Virus record (IMG/VR): IMGVR_UViG_3300041809_000086
Location: 1-53,923 of that record
Direction: 5' to 3' (one strand)
Origin: a virus
DNA: 53,923 bases
This document shows, one piece after another, positions 15,603 to 23,182 of this stretch (position 1 is the stretch's first letter; each line of letters opens with the position of its first letter). The notes under the pieces are model-generated. The model was given only the letters and a program-made list of their open reading frames with translations. It made no database searches and had not been told where the DNA came from. A program made the translations under genes and the position numbers.

Positions 15603-15890
15603 TCAATGCCTTCGGTCGAAATTGCGGCGGGACCACCACGACGGCGGTTCCCAAAAACCCTGATATGCGCCGAGCAAGTCGGGAAGATCGTCGCCGCCCA
15701 ATCCGGCGAAATATCGCGTCTGGACATGCGTGATTCCGTCGTCGCACCTTCGGGCCGACGCGACGGTCACGCCCATCAGATCGCGGCCGACGAAGTACTG
15801 CGTTTCGGCCAGCATGACGTAGTTATCCCATCCGGCATCAAGGGCGGCCAGAACGTCGGCCGCCATCTTGACTTCAAACGGATCGGCCAT
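15603..15890 (-). CDS. Hypothetical protein
   Basis: This 95-residue protein begins MADPFEVKMAADVLAALDAGWDNYV and ends in an aromatic and arginine-rich tail (GFWEPPSWWSRRNFDRRH). The N-terminal 45 residues look like a small alpha/beta fold. It follows the RNA-ligase gene by about 55 bases and abuts the Tat-like peptide gene. No family is recognised. Confidence 0.55.
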   Translation of the reverse strand: MADPFEVKMAADVLAALDAGWDNYVMLAETQYFVGRDLMGVTVASARRCDDGITHVQTRYFAGLGGDDLPDLLGAYQGFWEPPSWWSRRNFDRRH

Positions 15891-15944
15891 CAGCGGAACC
15901 CAAATGGATCGGTGGCGGGCAATCCGGCGTCGCGATCGCTCGCG

Positions 15945-17141
15945 CTATCCTTTGACGCATAGTACCGCCTTCAAGGTCGCGATGACATCGACTAGATCGC
16001 GCTGCGCTTTCATGACGGCGTCTATACTTTTGTAAGCCCCTGGAATTTCGTCCAATACACCAGCATCTTTTCTGCATTCGACTCCCGCAGTTTGGGCCTC
16101 GAGATCGTCAAGCGTGAATTGGCGTTTGGCTTGGGTTCGGGACATGACACGTCCCGCACCGTGCGAACAAGAACAATACGACGATTCGTTCCCTCGGCCC
16201 TGGACGATATAAGATCGCGTACCCATCGAACCGGGAATGATACCCAATTGTCCGGCCCGCGCCTCAACCGCGCCCTTGCGCGTAATCCAAATGTTCCGCC
16301 CATAATGCGACTCCATTTGCGTGAAATTGTGATGACAGTTTACATGCGTCTCGGTTAGTTGGAACTTTGGCAAATGGCGCTCCATCGCGCCGATGACCAG
16401 TTCCATCATGACATCGCGGTTCAGCGCGGCGTAATCTTGCGCCCAATGCATAGCTTCGATGTACGCTTCAAACTCGGGCGTGCCTTCGGGCAACCATCCT
16501 AGATCGCGCTGCGGAATCTCGACGCCGCGCGTGACCATCAGTTCCCGCGCTTGCGTGATCGCCAAGTTCCCGATCTTGTTCCCGACGTTGCGCGATCCCG
16601 AATGCAGCATGATCCAAACCCGATCGTCCGTGTCGAGACAGATTTCGATGAAGTGGTTCCCGCCCCCGAGCGTGCCGACTTGTTCCCAAACTTTCGCGTG
16701 GCTTAGGTCACAAAGATTCATCAAGATTTTCAGCGCGTCAAAGCGAACACGCAAATCCTGCAAGCGCCGAACCAAACGCTTGTCGTATTTCGACGCGCGG
16801 TTGATCGTGTCTTCCGGGTCTTTGTGCTGATTGAAGCCGACCGGAACGTCGCGCTCGATCTGAGCTCGGATGGTCGCCAACGATTCAGGCAAGTCCGTGG
16901 CCCGCAGCGTGGTCCGGACGGCGGCCATGCCGCAGCCGATATCGACGCCGACCGCGCTCGGGATGACCGCGCCTTCGGTTGGAATCACCGACCCGACGCA
17001 TGCGCCGACGCCCATATGAACGTCGGGCATCACCGCGATATGGCCCGCAAGGATGGGCAGTTGCGCAACGTCCGCAAGTTGCTTCAATGCGGCTTCCTCG
17101 ATCGGCATGTCGCCGGTCCACGTCCGAATCATGTCGTTCAT
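15945..17141 (-). CDS. rtcB: RtcB-type RNA ligase
   Basis: RtcB joins RNA 3'-phosphate or 2',3'-cyclic-phosphate ends to 5'-hydroxyl ends using GTP and Mn2+. This 398-residue protein is full length and carries the conserved sites: PDVHMGVG (39-46), VGVDIGCGM with Asp67 and Cys70, GGGNHFIE with His163, LHSGSRN with His180, NCHHNF (269-273) and HGAGR with His327, the residue that is guanylylated in the family. The C-terminus DEIPGAYKSID..LCVKG is also typical. No archease gene is seen nearby. In phages such ligases may repair host-inflicted tRNA or mRNA breaks; that use here is inferred. Confidence 0.93.
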   Translation of the reverse strand: MNDMIRTWTGDMPIEEAALKQLADVAQLPILAGHIAVMPDVHMGVGACVGSVIPTEGAVIPSAVGVDIGCGMAAVRTTLRATDLPESLATIRAQIERDVPVGFNQHKDPEDTINRASKYDKRLVRRLQDLRVRFDALKILMNLCDLSHAKVWEQVGTLGGGNHFIEICLDTDDRVWIMLHSGSRNVGNKIGNLAITQARELMVTRGVEIPQRDLGWLPEGTPEFEAYIEAMHWAQDYAALNRDVMMELVIGAMERHLPKFQLTETHVNCHHNFTQMESHYGRNIWITRKGAVEARAGQLGIIPGSMGTRSYIVQGRGNESSYCSCSHGAGRVMSRTQAKRQFTLDDLEAQTAGVECRKDAGVLDEIPGAYKSIDAVMKAQRDLVDVIATLKAVLCVKG

Positions 17142-17173
17142 TGTCGATTCGCCCGCCGGGCTGCGTGTACTCG

Positions 17174-17458
17174 TTACGCCTTCGGAGTTTCGGCTTGCTT
17201 GGCCGCTTGCTGCGGCGGCATGGCAATAGGTTTCGGCGCTGGCGTGACCAGCAGCGTCAAATGATTCGTCACCGTTGCCACGAAACCATGGATCGCTTTG
17301 ACAGCGGCGGCGATATGGTTCATCGTGCCGAGAACGGCGTCATGAACGACGGCGCTGACGTGCTGGACGAATCCCGCCGGAACGGCGACGCACTGAATAG
17401 CGAATGCCTTGATGGCGTTGACTATACCGCTGGCGAAAGTTGCAAGTTTGTTGAACAT
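17174..17458 (-). CDS. Hypothetical amphipathic protein
   Basis: This 94-residue protein is mostly helix-forming (FASGIVNAIKAFAIQCVAV, VQHVSAVVHDAVL) with a C-terminal Pro/Ala/Lys tail. Its hydrophobicity is moderate, so a membrane-surface or oligomeric role is possible. AAGGA is six bases before the ATG, and a promoter candidate lies directly upstream at 17486-17515. No family is recognised. Confidence 0.55.
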   Translation of the reverse strand: MFNKLATFASGIVNAIKAFAIQCVAVPAGFVQHVSAVVHDAVLGTMNHIAAAVKAIHGFVATVTNHLTLLVTPAPKPIAMPPQQAAKQAETPKA

Positions 17459-17485
17459 GACATTTCCTTTTTCAGTTAAAAATGG

Positions 17486-17515
17486 AGCCTATCACAATGT
17501 TGATCTAACCGTCAA
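17486..17515 (-). promoter_or_regulatory. Leftward sigma70-type promoter before 17458
   Basis: Read on the minus strand, TTGACG (17510-17515), an 18-base spacer and TAGGCT (17486-17491) with an upstream TG form a promoter. It would start RNA about 20 bases before the ATG at 17458 and serve this gene and possibly the RNA-ligase group. Confidence 0.5.
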
Positions 17516-17803
17516 ATAGTAATCTTTGACCGATCTGCGCCAGTTCCACGACGTTTGTGGTAACCAGCAGAAAGGCCGCTGGTCGTGAATCATTCGGCAG
17601 ACGGCGTCGGCCATTCCGTCGGGGCGAAATCGTTGCGCGTCAGGCAAGGAATTATATATCCCCTTTCGATCGACCCTGATGACGGCTTTTTGGTATCGTT
17701 CGCGCACACTGGCGGCGTAGCGTTCTCGGAAGTCGTCGAAGCAGGGGTCGTCCCAAGTTGCGTCGGGATTGGCGTCGGCCAAGGCGTATAGTTCGTCAAC
17801 CAT
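17492..17803 (-). CDS. Hypothetical protein, start coupled to overlapping frames
   Basis: This 103-residue protein begins MVDELYALADANPDATWDDP and includes FDDFRERYAASVRERYQKAVI, RVDRKGIYNSLPDAQRFRP and ADAVCRMIHDQRPF. Composition and codon third positions look fully coding. No good ribosome binding site precedes its ATG, but the upstream HTH frame stops three bases before it, allowing re-initiation. A -1 slip from the middle frame would also enter it at this point. Function is unknown. Confidence 0.6.
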   Translation of the reverse strand: MVDELYALADANPDATWDDPCFDDFRERYAASVRERYQKAVIRVDRKGIYNSLPDAQRFRPDGMADAVCRMIHDQRPFCWLPQTSWNWRRSVKDYYLTVRSTL

Positions 17804-18024
17804 GAATCATCCGTTTGTGCGGATCGCATGTCGGCGCGTATCAAGTCCGCAAAAGCCCGGAGCGCGGGCAACGGGGCATCTAGGCCACAATCCAAGGCCA
17901 TCAAGATCAACTGTCGATTGCGCAGCGCTTCCGGCATTGTCTGCGCCGCCCATAGCTGTCGGTATTGGTCCGGGCTGGCCGTCCGGGTTTCCGATGTCTT
18001 CCCCCGCATCGTTTTCATTTGCAT
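17590..18024 (-). CDS. Overlapping frame, coding-like over 17800-18024
   Basis: An ATG at 18024 with AGGGG five bases upstream opens a frame that runs to 17590. Residues 1-75 (MQMKTMRGKTSETRTASPD, RQLWAAQTMPEALRNRQLILMALDCGL, ALRAFADLIRADM) look like a real helical protein and show higher G/C at codon position three than the competing HTH frame. After about 17800 the product becomes Pro/Thr-rich and shadow-like, while the gene at 17492-17803 looks real. Either this gene ends by a frameshift into 17803, or one of the three frames is not used. Confidence 0.45.
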   Translation of the reverse strand: MQMKTMRGKTSETRTASPDQYRQLWAAQTMPEALRNRQLILMALDCGLDAPLPALRAFADLIRADMRSAQTDDSWLTNYTPWPTPIPTQLGTTPASTTSENATPPVCANDTKKPSSGSIERGYIIPCLTRNDFAPTEWPTPSAE

Positions 18025-18169
18025 ATACGCCCCTTTTAAGGTTGACGTTGCTAATTGTTGCTTGCGAAACGCCGTGCGCGATGGCGAGATACGTTTGTTT
18101 GACGCCGAGCGCAAGATCGCGGCGGATTTGCGCGACTACGCGGGCGGATAGTTTGCGGCGGCGTTTCAT
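17807..18169 (-). CDS. Small HTH DNA-binding protein
   Basis: Residues 1-50 (MKRRRKLSARVVAQIRRDL, then LGVKQTYLAIAHGVSQATISNV) form a basic arm and a helix-turn-helix of the resolvase/MarR-like kind. Codon pattern is strong in this first part. From about residue 52 onward the sequence is G/P-rich and weakly coding, and another frame takes over, so the true protein may be the first 50 residues plus a short tail. It starts in an ATGA overlap with the polymerase gene end. Confidence 0.6.
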   Translation of the reverse strand: MKRRRKLSARVVAQIRRDLALGVKQTYLAIAHGVSQATISNVNLKRGVYANENDAGEDIGNPDGQPGPIPTAMGGADNAGSAAQSTVDLDGLGLWPRCPVARAPGFCGLDTRRHAIRTNG

Positions 18170-19920
18170 ACCACCACCCCCAAATCCCGAATCATGCCGA
18201 CCGCGTCGGCCGCATATCGCGAATAGTCGATGTCGTCCGGCACCGCGAACCCTTCCGGCAGTTCCATCAGCGGCCGACAGCCGTCCGACGCGGCGACCTT
18301 GTTCCCGTTCGTCCGGTACAGGATCGGCGCCCCGCTAGTCGCGTAATACCATCGCACCGCGCGCCCAAGGAGCTGGCCGCACCATTCGCCGCCGCCCTTG
18401 ACCTTGCGGATATGGACGAACTTGCGCACATCCTGGCAAGCCTTGATGGTCGTCATGACGGGCGTCCCGGCTTTCATGTATGCGACGACCGCGTCGATGC
18501 AGACTTCGCCGCTCGGGTTGGGCCAGCTTGTTGCGACCGGCACCGGGCGGGCGTAGGCTCCCTTCAACTTGATTGTCCCGTCGGTCTTCATGGCGACATA
18601 GTTGTTCACGTCGCGCGACGCTATCCATGCGTAATCGGCCGCTTCCGTTTCGAACCCGGTTAGCTTGCACCACCATGCGACGACTTGATCGCGCAACCAT
18701 GTCATATCCTTGCGACACTTGATGACGATCCCGTCCGTGTTCGCCGAGACGACGCCGATCCCCGAGATTTCCAACATTTCGATCAGCATCAGCAGCGCGA
18801 GTTGACCCGTCACCGTGACTTGTATCCCGCCGGTCGGATCGTAGAAGATCGACCATTTCGACAACAGTTTGCCGAACACGCCGTTCAAAAAGGTCTTCAA
18901 ACTGTCCGCGTCCTTCTTGTTGCCCGCAGCCTTGGCCGCCAAGCGCCGCGTGTAAACGCTCTGATAGATCGACACGAACTGCGCCCCGATCGCGGGCGGG
19001 ACAATGCCGGTCTTCAAGATTAGCGTCGGATAGTAGGACGCGACATCGACATCTTGCAGAACAAAGGTGTCATCGGCCAGATGCACTTGATTCTGTTCCG
19101 AGCTATGCAGGCCGCCGATACCCATACGGTACACCGACCGGCCGATACGAATCTGATGGCCGCCCAACTCGACGGGCATGTCAACGCCCCCGGCGAAGGT
19201 CGTTTTGAACACCGATCGAGAAAGTAGATCAAGGATGTTCAAATTCTGAAATGCCAGCCATGCGGGCGGTCGATAATAGAACGCGGTCCCCGGCGAGACA
19301 ACCTGACGATTCTTGACGCCGGTCAACTTTTTCATGATCGATTCGGCGATCTGCGGGTCGGACTTGCTGCGAAGATCCATGTCGTACTCGGCGGACATCT
19401 GGACGCGCAAGGCGATCTGCGACGGGAAGGTGTTGAAAAGGTCGCGTGTGGTCGCCAAGTCGTTCCCGCAATACTCGCGCAGGGCGCCCCGCATGTCGGG
19501 CGTGATCGACTCGCTTGGGTCGATCGGCAAATCCTGCAACTTGCGCGAATGCATCTTGCCGCCGTATTCCTTCAAGCTGGTCCGGCCCGGCGCGATTTCG
19601 ATCATGTCGATATGGTCGAAATCGGGCGTTTCAAGATTCCATCGGGAATAGAATTCCCAAGGCTGCAAATTCATGCCGATGATTTCGTCGCAGGCTTGTT
19701 TCAATTGCGCATTGTTCGCCCCGGCCAGCGCGGCGGCGATCAAGGGCATGTCGAAATGGTTCCCGTTGAACGTAACGATAAGATCGGAAGACATTGCCGC
19801 ATGTAATTCTGCGATGTCCATCGGCTGACCGGGGAACATTTCGATATCTTGGATCGGATTGTCCAGTTTCACAAGAAAGTAATCCTTGTAAACTTCAATG
19901 TCCATCATTCGGGCTTGCAT
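18166..19920 (-). CDS. DNA polymerase, family B, compact, with 3'-5' exonuclease
   Basis: This 584-residue protein is short for family B. Exonuclease motifs are DIE (7-9, Exo I), FNGNHFD (51-57, Exo II) and YCGND (150-154, Exo III). Polymerase motif A is DVASYYPTL with Asp292, motif B is LKTFLNGVFG (341-350), and motif C is ANTDGI with Asp396. Motif C has Asn394 where most family-B enzymes have the first Asp of DTD; the essential second Asp is kept. GGAG is eight bases before the ATG. It overlaps the IbrA-like gene by 16 bases. It is probably the replicative polymerase. Confidence 0.88.
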   Translation of the reverse strand: MQARMMDIEVYKDYFLVKLDNPIQDIEMFPGQPMDIAELHAAMSSDLIVTFNGNHFDMPLIAAALAGANNAQLKQACDEIIGMNLQPWEFYSRWNLETPDFDHIDMIEIAPGRTSLKEYGGKMHSRKLQDLPIDPSESITPDMRGALREYCGNDLATTRDLFNTFPSQIALRVQMSAEYDMDLRSKSDPQIAESIMKKLTGVKNRQVVSPGTAFYYRPPAWLAFQNLNILDLLSRSVFKTTFAGGVDMPVELGGHQIRIGRSVYRMGIGGLHSSEQNQVHLADDTFVLQDVDVASYYPTLILKTGIVPPAIGAQFVSIYQSVYTRRLAAKAAGNKKDADSLKTFLNGVFGKLLSKWSIFYDPTGGIQVTVTGQLALLMLIEMLEISGIGVVSANTDGIVIKCRKDMTWLRDQVVAWWCKLTGFETEAADYAWIASRDVNNYVAMKTDGTIKLKGAYARPVPVATSWPNPSGEVCIDAVVAYMKAGTPVMTTIKACQDVRKFVHIRKVKGGGEWCGQLLGRAVRWYYATSGAPILYRTNGNKVAASDGCRPLMELPEGFAVPDDIDYSRYAADAVGMIRDLGVVV

Positions 19921-21101
19921 TTTTTCATCTCCAAATATTTGCCGTACGCCTCACTTTTCGGCTGAGTCAATCCTAAACCTTTACACCAATGATCGTTACG
20001 TAGCAATACCTTGCACATGCGTCGCCAGCTTGGTGCCCAATGCGCGTCTTCGAGGATCTTCGGAACTTCATCAGGAATCGTCGAATAGCCGCGCGTGCGC
20101 CATCCTTTTATGAACGATCGAAAGCGGCCCATATAATGACTGCGAGTCTTCGCCGGTAACGATTGCAACAGCAGATTGCAGAAACTCTGCCACGTATGAC
20201 CTTCGGGTTTCGTTATCTTGTTGTATCCGGTGATATTGCCGCGCTCCTGAATGTATACCGCTCCGGAGTTGGCGCCGTTGACTCGCGCTATCAGCTTGAA
20301 CCATGTCTGCGGTTCGAGAATGTGATAAAGCCATAGGCCCTTGCGCTGATCGTCTCCGTAAGGCTGGCATAATCGCTGCTGACTAATCGAGACTCCGGCC
20401 TTATGCATCTGATCGTAAATTCTGTTGTGGGGCAAATGGGGATAGTGCGCGTAGAATCGCCAAATGTCCTCCGTGCGCCAATCGTAGATTGGGTAAACAT
20501 AGTAAACCTGGTCTTCGATTCGCGTCGTGTACCGTTTTCCATCGCACATCTCCTTATCCCAAATAGCGATGGTTCGAAACCGATTCAGACTTTCGTCCGC
20601 GCGAATTCCGATACATCCTGCCGTTAGCGCGCCTCTCCCATACCATGCGCCGAACAGAATGATGAATTCCTCAAACTCCATACCGGGAACGAACCACGGA
20701 AGATCCTTGGCTGTCTTGGCGCACTTAGGCATGTCGCGCACCCATAACTCGCGCTTCGATTCGTCCCAACACATCCAGCGAGGCTCAAAATTAGTTACAG
20801 CATTGCGCAGTAACAAAGGCACACAGCACCACCATAGATCAATGTGCTCGGCGTACATCTCGACCATTTCATGCAGATGATCTATCGTCGCGGCGTATTG
20901 GGCTTCCAGGTCGATAATTAGCACGCCTACCTTGCGGCCGCGCCGGATAGCTTCTTCCATGACAAGGTGCAGGAGTACGCCGCTGTCCTTTCCTCCGCTG
21001 AACGACACATAGACTCGTTCGAAGTTGTCGAAGGTAAACCTAATGCGCTCACGAGCGGCAGTGAGTACGTCTGCGTCTTGATACTTTTTGAGTGTCGGCA
21101 T
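19905..21101 (-). CDS. PAPS-reductase-family protein, IbrA-like (DUF3440 type)
   Basis: This 398-residue protein has an N-type ATP-pyrophosphatase loop SGGKDSG (35-41), GIRADESLNR (165-174) and YPIYDWRTEDIW (203-214), the signature of phosphoadenylylsulfate-reductase-like PP-loop enzymes of the IbrA group. A conserved aromatic C-terminal half follows. True sulfate assimilation is unlikely in a phage; related proteins act with a ParB-like partner. That partner, IbrB-like, is encoded directly upstream with a TGACATG junction. The biochemical reaction of this family is not established. Confidence 0.85.
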   Translation of the reverse strand: MPTLKKYQDADVLTAARERIRFTFDNFERVYVSFSGGKDSGVLLHLVMEEAIRRGRKVGVLIIDLEAQYAATIDHLHEMVEMYAEHIDLWWCCVPLLLRNAVTNFEPRWMCWDESKRELWVRDMPKCAKTAKDLPWFVPGMEFEEFIILFGAWYGRGALTAGCIGIRADESLNRFRTIAIWDKEMCDGKRYTTRIEDQVYYVYPIYDWRTEDIWRFYAHYPHLPHNRIYDQMHKAGVSISQQRLCQPYGDDQRKGLWLYHILEPQTWFKLIARVNGANSGAVYIQERGNITGYNKITKPEGHTWQSFCNLLLQSLPAKTRSHYMGRFRSFIKGWRTRGYSTIPDEVPKILEDAHWAPSWRRMCKVLLRNDHWCKGLGLTQPKSEAYGKYLEMKKCKPE

Positions 21102-21102
21102 G

Positions 21103-22185
21103 TCAGTAAAGGTTCGCTTCAGTTTTGGATTGGGCGTCGGCCATGGTCAACGACGCTCGTCCGTTGACTACTAGCCACGCATTCAATGCTCGCAGCGCGG
21201 CCTCATTCGCGGCATTTTGCTCGTCCGGCGTCAGAAGATTGAATCCTCCCCGATAGATCGACGGGATTCCTTTGGCGATACATAGCGACGCTTGACCGAG
21301 CCACGCGATGCGGTTCATACGCTCGTTCGTCAAGTAGTGCTCGCAACTTTTCGTCCATTCCGTGACAACGCGCACGAGTGCCGCTTCGAACGCCGGTATA
21401 TCGCGTAGTAGTTCGCAATATGCGGCCTCGCATTGATCTTTAGTCTTGTCGTGCGCAGTTTCATAGAACCCCGCGCGGTAACATTCCCATTGATCCCAAG
21501 TGTGCAAGATTCGGCCGGGCTCTAGCACAACAGGTTCGCCATCAGTGTCTTGAAGAGGTACAAAATCGTCCGACGCATCTTCGATATCCCAAGATTTCGA
21601 GAATTCCTGATCCGCGAACAATTCGGACAGCCCGCTAATCTGGCATAGACGTAGAACCTCATCGGGTTCCATGCCGAGATTCGACGCGATTTTATTGTCC
21701 GACCAGTTGCGCCGTTTCAGTTCGATCACAATGTCCGACATGGCGTCTACGCGATGTTTTCCTCGCGCCCGATTGTGGCGGATCGTGGCGGCCATACGGT
21801 CAGCCTTGTCATAGCGCGATTCGTTGATGCGGACGGTCGGCAAGTATCCCTTAATCCGCGCGGCAATAGTAGGATCTTCTTTTCCGATGCGGTGACGGTG
21901 AAAACCGTCGATTACCTCGCGCTTGCCGTCGGCATCGGGCATCGTTACTATCGGCTGCGTATATCCGTCCGCGTCGATCGACACCCGAAGTAATTCCATC
22001 TCGGGCGGCGCGACCGAGTTGGGGTTGTAATCGTTTTGGTATACCGATTCGGCCGGAACCCACTCGACGAAATCCACTGGCTCATCGCGGAAAGGAGACT
22101 TCGCGTGAACGGCCGCCCGAATCGCGTTGATAGTTTCGACACTAGGATTGTCCAGCGCGGTTATCAATTCGATGATCTTTTGCAT
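21103..22185 (-). CDS. ParB/IbrB-like protein
   Basis: The ATG at 22185 (GAGGA five to nine bases upstream) gives 360 residues; an upstream TTG is less likely. The N-terminal domain has VEWVPAESVYQNDYNPNSVAPPEMELL-type sequence (39-66), DGYTQPIV (73-80) and DGFHRHR (93-99), matching ParB/sulfiredoxin-fold domains of IbrB-like proteins; an HTH-like segment (WSDNKIASNLGMEPDEVLRL) follows. The C-terminal 150 residues contain TWDQWECYRAGFYET and IAWLGQASLCIAKGIPSIYRGGF. It probably forms a functional pair with the PAPS-reductase-like protein. Confidence 0.85.
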   Translation of the reverse strand: MQKIIELITALDNPSVETINAIRAAVHAKSPFRDEPVDFVEWVPAESVYQNDYNPNSVAPPEMELLRVSIDADGYTQPIVTMPDADGKREVIDGFHRHRIGKEDPTIAARIKGYLPTVRINESRYDKADRMAATIRHNRARGKHRVDAMSDIVIELKRRNWSDNKIASNLGMEPDEVLRLCQISGLSELFADQEFSKSWDIEDASDDFVPLQDTDGEPVVLEPGRILHTWDQWECYRAGFYETAHDKTKDQCEAAYCELLRDIPAFEAALVRVVTEWTKSCEHYLTNERMNRIAWLGQASLCIAKGIPSIYRGGFNLLTPDEQNAANEAALRALNAWLVVNGRASLTMADAQSKTEANLY

Positions 22186-22194
22186 TTTCTTCCT

Positions 22195-22220
22195 CAAAAA
22201 GACCGCCCCCGAAGGGGCGG
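22195..22220 (-). terminator. Intrinsic terminator with TTCG loop, leftward
   Basis: On the minus strand, CCGCCCC, TTCG and GGGGCGG form a seven-pair stem closed by a stable tetraloop, followed by TCTTTTT. It stands between the ssDNA-binding gene and the ParB-like gene, so it should reduce transcription into ParB, IbrA and polymerase relative to the genes before it. Confidence 0.85.
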
Positions 22221-22230
22221 CCGTGTTGCG

Positions 22231-23142
22231 TCAGGCTAGGTAGCCGTTTTGCTTCATGGTGTCCAGCGTCCAACCTCCCGCTAGGAAGGCTTCAAGCGTG
22301 ACGCCTGTCGCCAAGCCCTTGGCGGACAACTGCGGACCAGCCGGGGGTGGCGGGGCAGCAGCAGGCACCGGGGCAGCAGGAAGGCCCAAAATCGCCGCGT
22401 TGGGCGCGGCACCGACGGCAGGCGGTACGAATGCACCGGCCAGCGGGGGCGGGGCTTGGAAGCCCGTTGCGGGCGCGGGAGCGCCCATTGCGCCGATCGG
22501 GGTCAAGCTGGCCCCGGGCGGCAAGACGACGCCCTTTCCAAAACCGACGGTCTTGACATCAACGCCGTGGACGATCCGTTCGCCGTTGGCAACCTTCGCG
22601 ACCGCGACCGGGTTCAGATAGACACCCGGCTTGCTCGACGAAGCGTTTCCCTTGCAGTTGACGACGACTTGGACATAGTCGCCCAAGTTGATGTCGGCCG
22701 CCGGAACCGGAAGCGTCCCGTCGATGTTGCAAGTCTGAATCGGCGATTGATCCTCGAAGGTCATGACGGCCATGTTCAAAATCCAGTTTCCCGGATAGCC
22801 TTCGCGGCTCGCGTTCGTCTTGCCCTTCAAGTTCGGAATGACGCTGTCGCCGTCTTCGATCTTCCAACTGAACGACGGGTTTTGCGCCAGCGGGCCGAAT
22901 GCGGATTGGCCGACTTGCAAGACCTTCGCGCCGTATTCGGTTTGGTACCATGCGGACGTGCCGTTCTTCGGTACTGCGACGGCGATATAGAACTTAAACA
23001 TCGGTTTGCCCTGCCCTGCGCCGGTCTTGCCGACTAGGGGCTTGCCGTCCGCGTCTTTCGTTTGCGATTTCGTTAGCGATCCGCCGACCAGACGGCCGAC
23101 GGGGTTTGCGGGGGTTAAAAATTGAACTGTGTCGTTTGCCAT
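22231..23142 (-). CDS. Probable single-stranded-DNA-binding protein (DUF2815-like) with Pro/Ala tail
   Basis: This 303-residue protein has an N-terminal domain of about 200 residues that looks beta-rich (FKFYIAVAVPKNG, REGYPGNWILNMAV, LGDYVQVVVNCKG, KPGVYLNPVAVAKV), as in phage OB-fold ssDNA-binding proteins. The remaining 100 residues are a Pro/Ala/Gly linker with an end AGGWTLDTMKQNGYLA. GGAG precedes the start. The next gene upstream is a PD-(D/E)XK nuclease, a frequent partner. The OB-fold assignment is by pattern only. Confidence 0.55.
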   Translation of the reverse strand: MANDTVQFLTPANPVGRLVGGSLTKSQTKDADGKPLVGKTGAGQGKPMFKFYIAVAVPKNGTSAWYQTEYGAKVLQVGQSAFGPLAQNPSFSWKIEDGDSVIPNLKGKTNASREGYPGNWILNMAVMTFEDQSPIQTCNIDGTLPVPAADINLGDYVQVVVNCKGNASSSKPGVYLNPVAVAKVANGERIVHGVDVKTVGFGKGVVLPPGASLTPIGAMGAPAPATGFQAPPPLAGAFVPPAVGAAPNAAILGLPAAPVPAAAPPPPAGPQLSAKGLATGVTLEAFLAGGWTLDTMKQNGYLA

Positions 23143-23182
23143 GTCAACTCCTACATGAAGGGACTTCGATACTACTTCAAGA

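Noticed and set aside
22256-22621. Rightward Pro/Ala/Gly-rich frame over the ssDNA-binding candidate
   Set aside because: It mirrors the low-complexity tail of the leftward gene, which has a better start and operon context.
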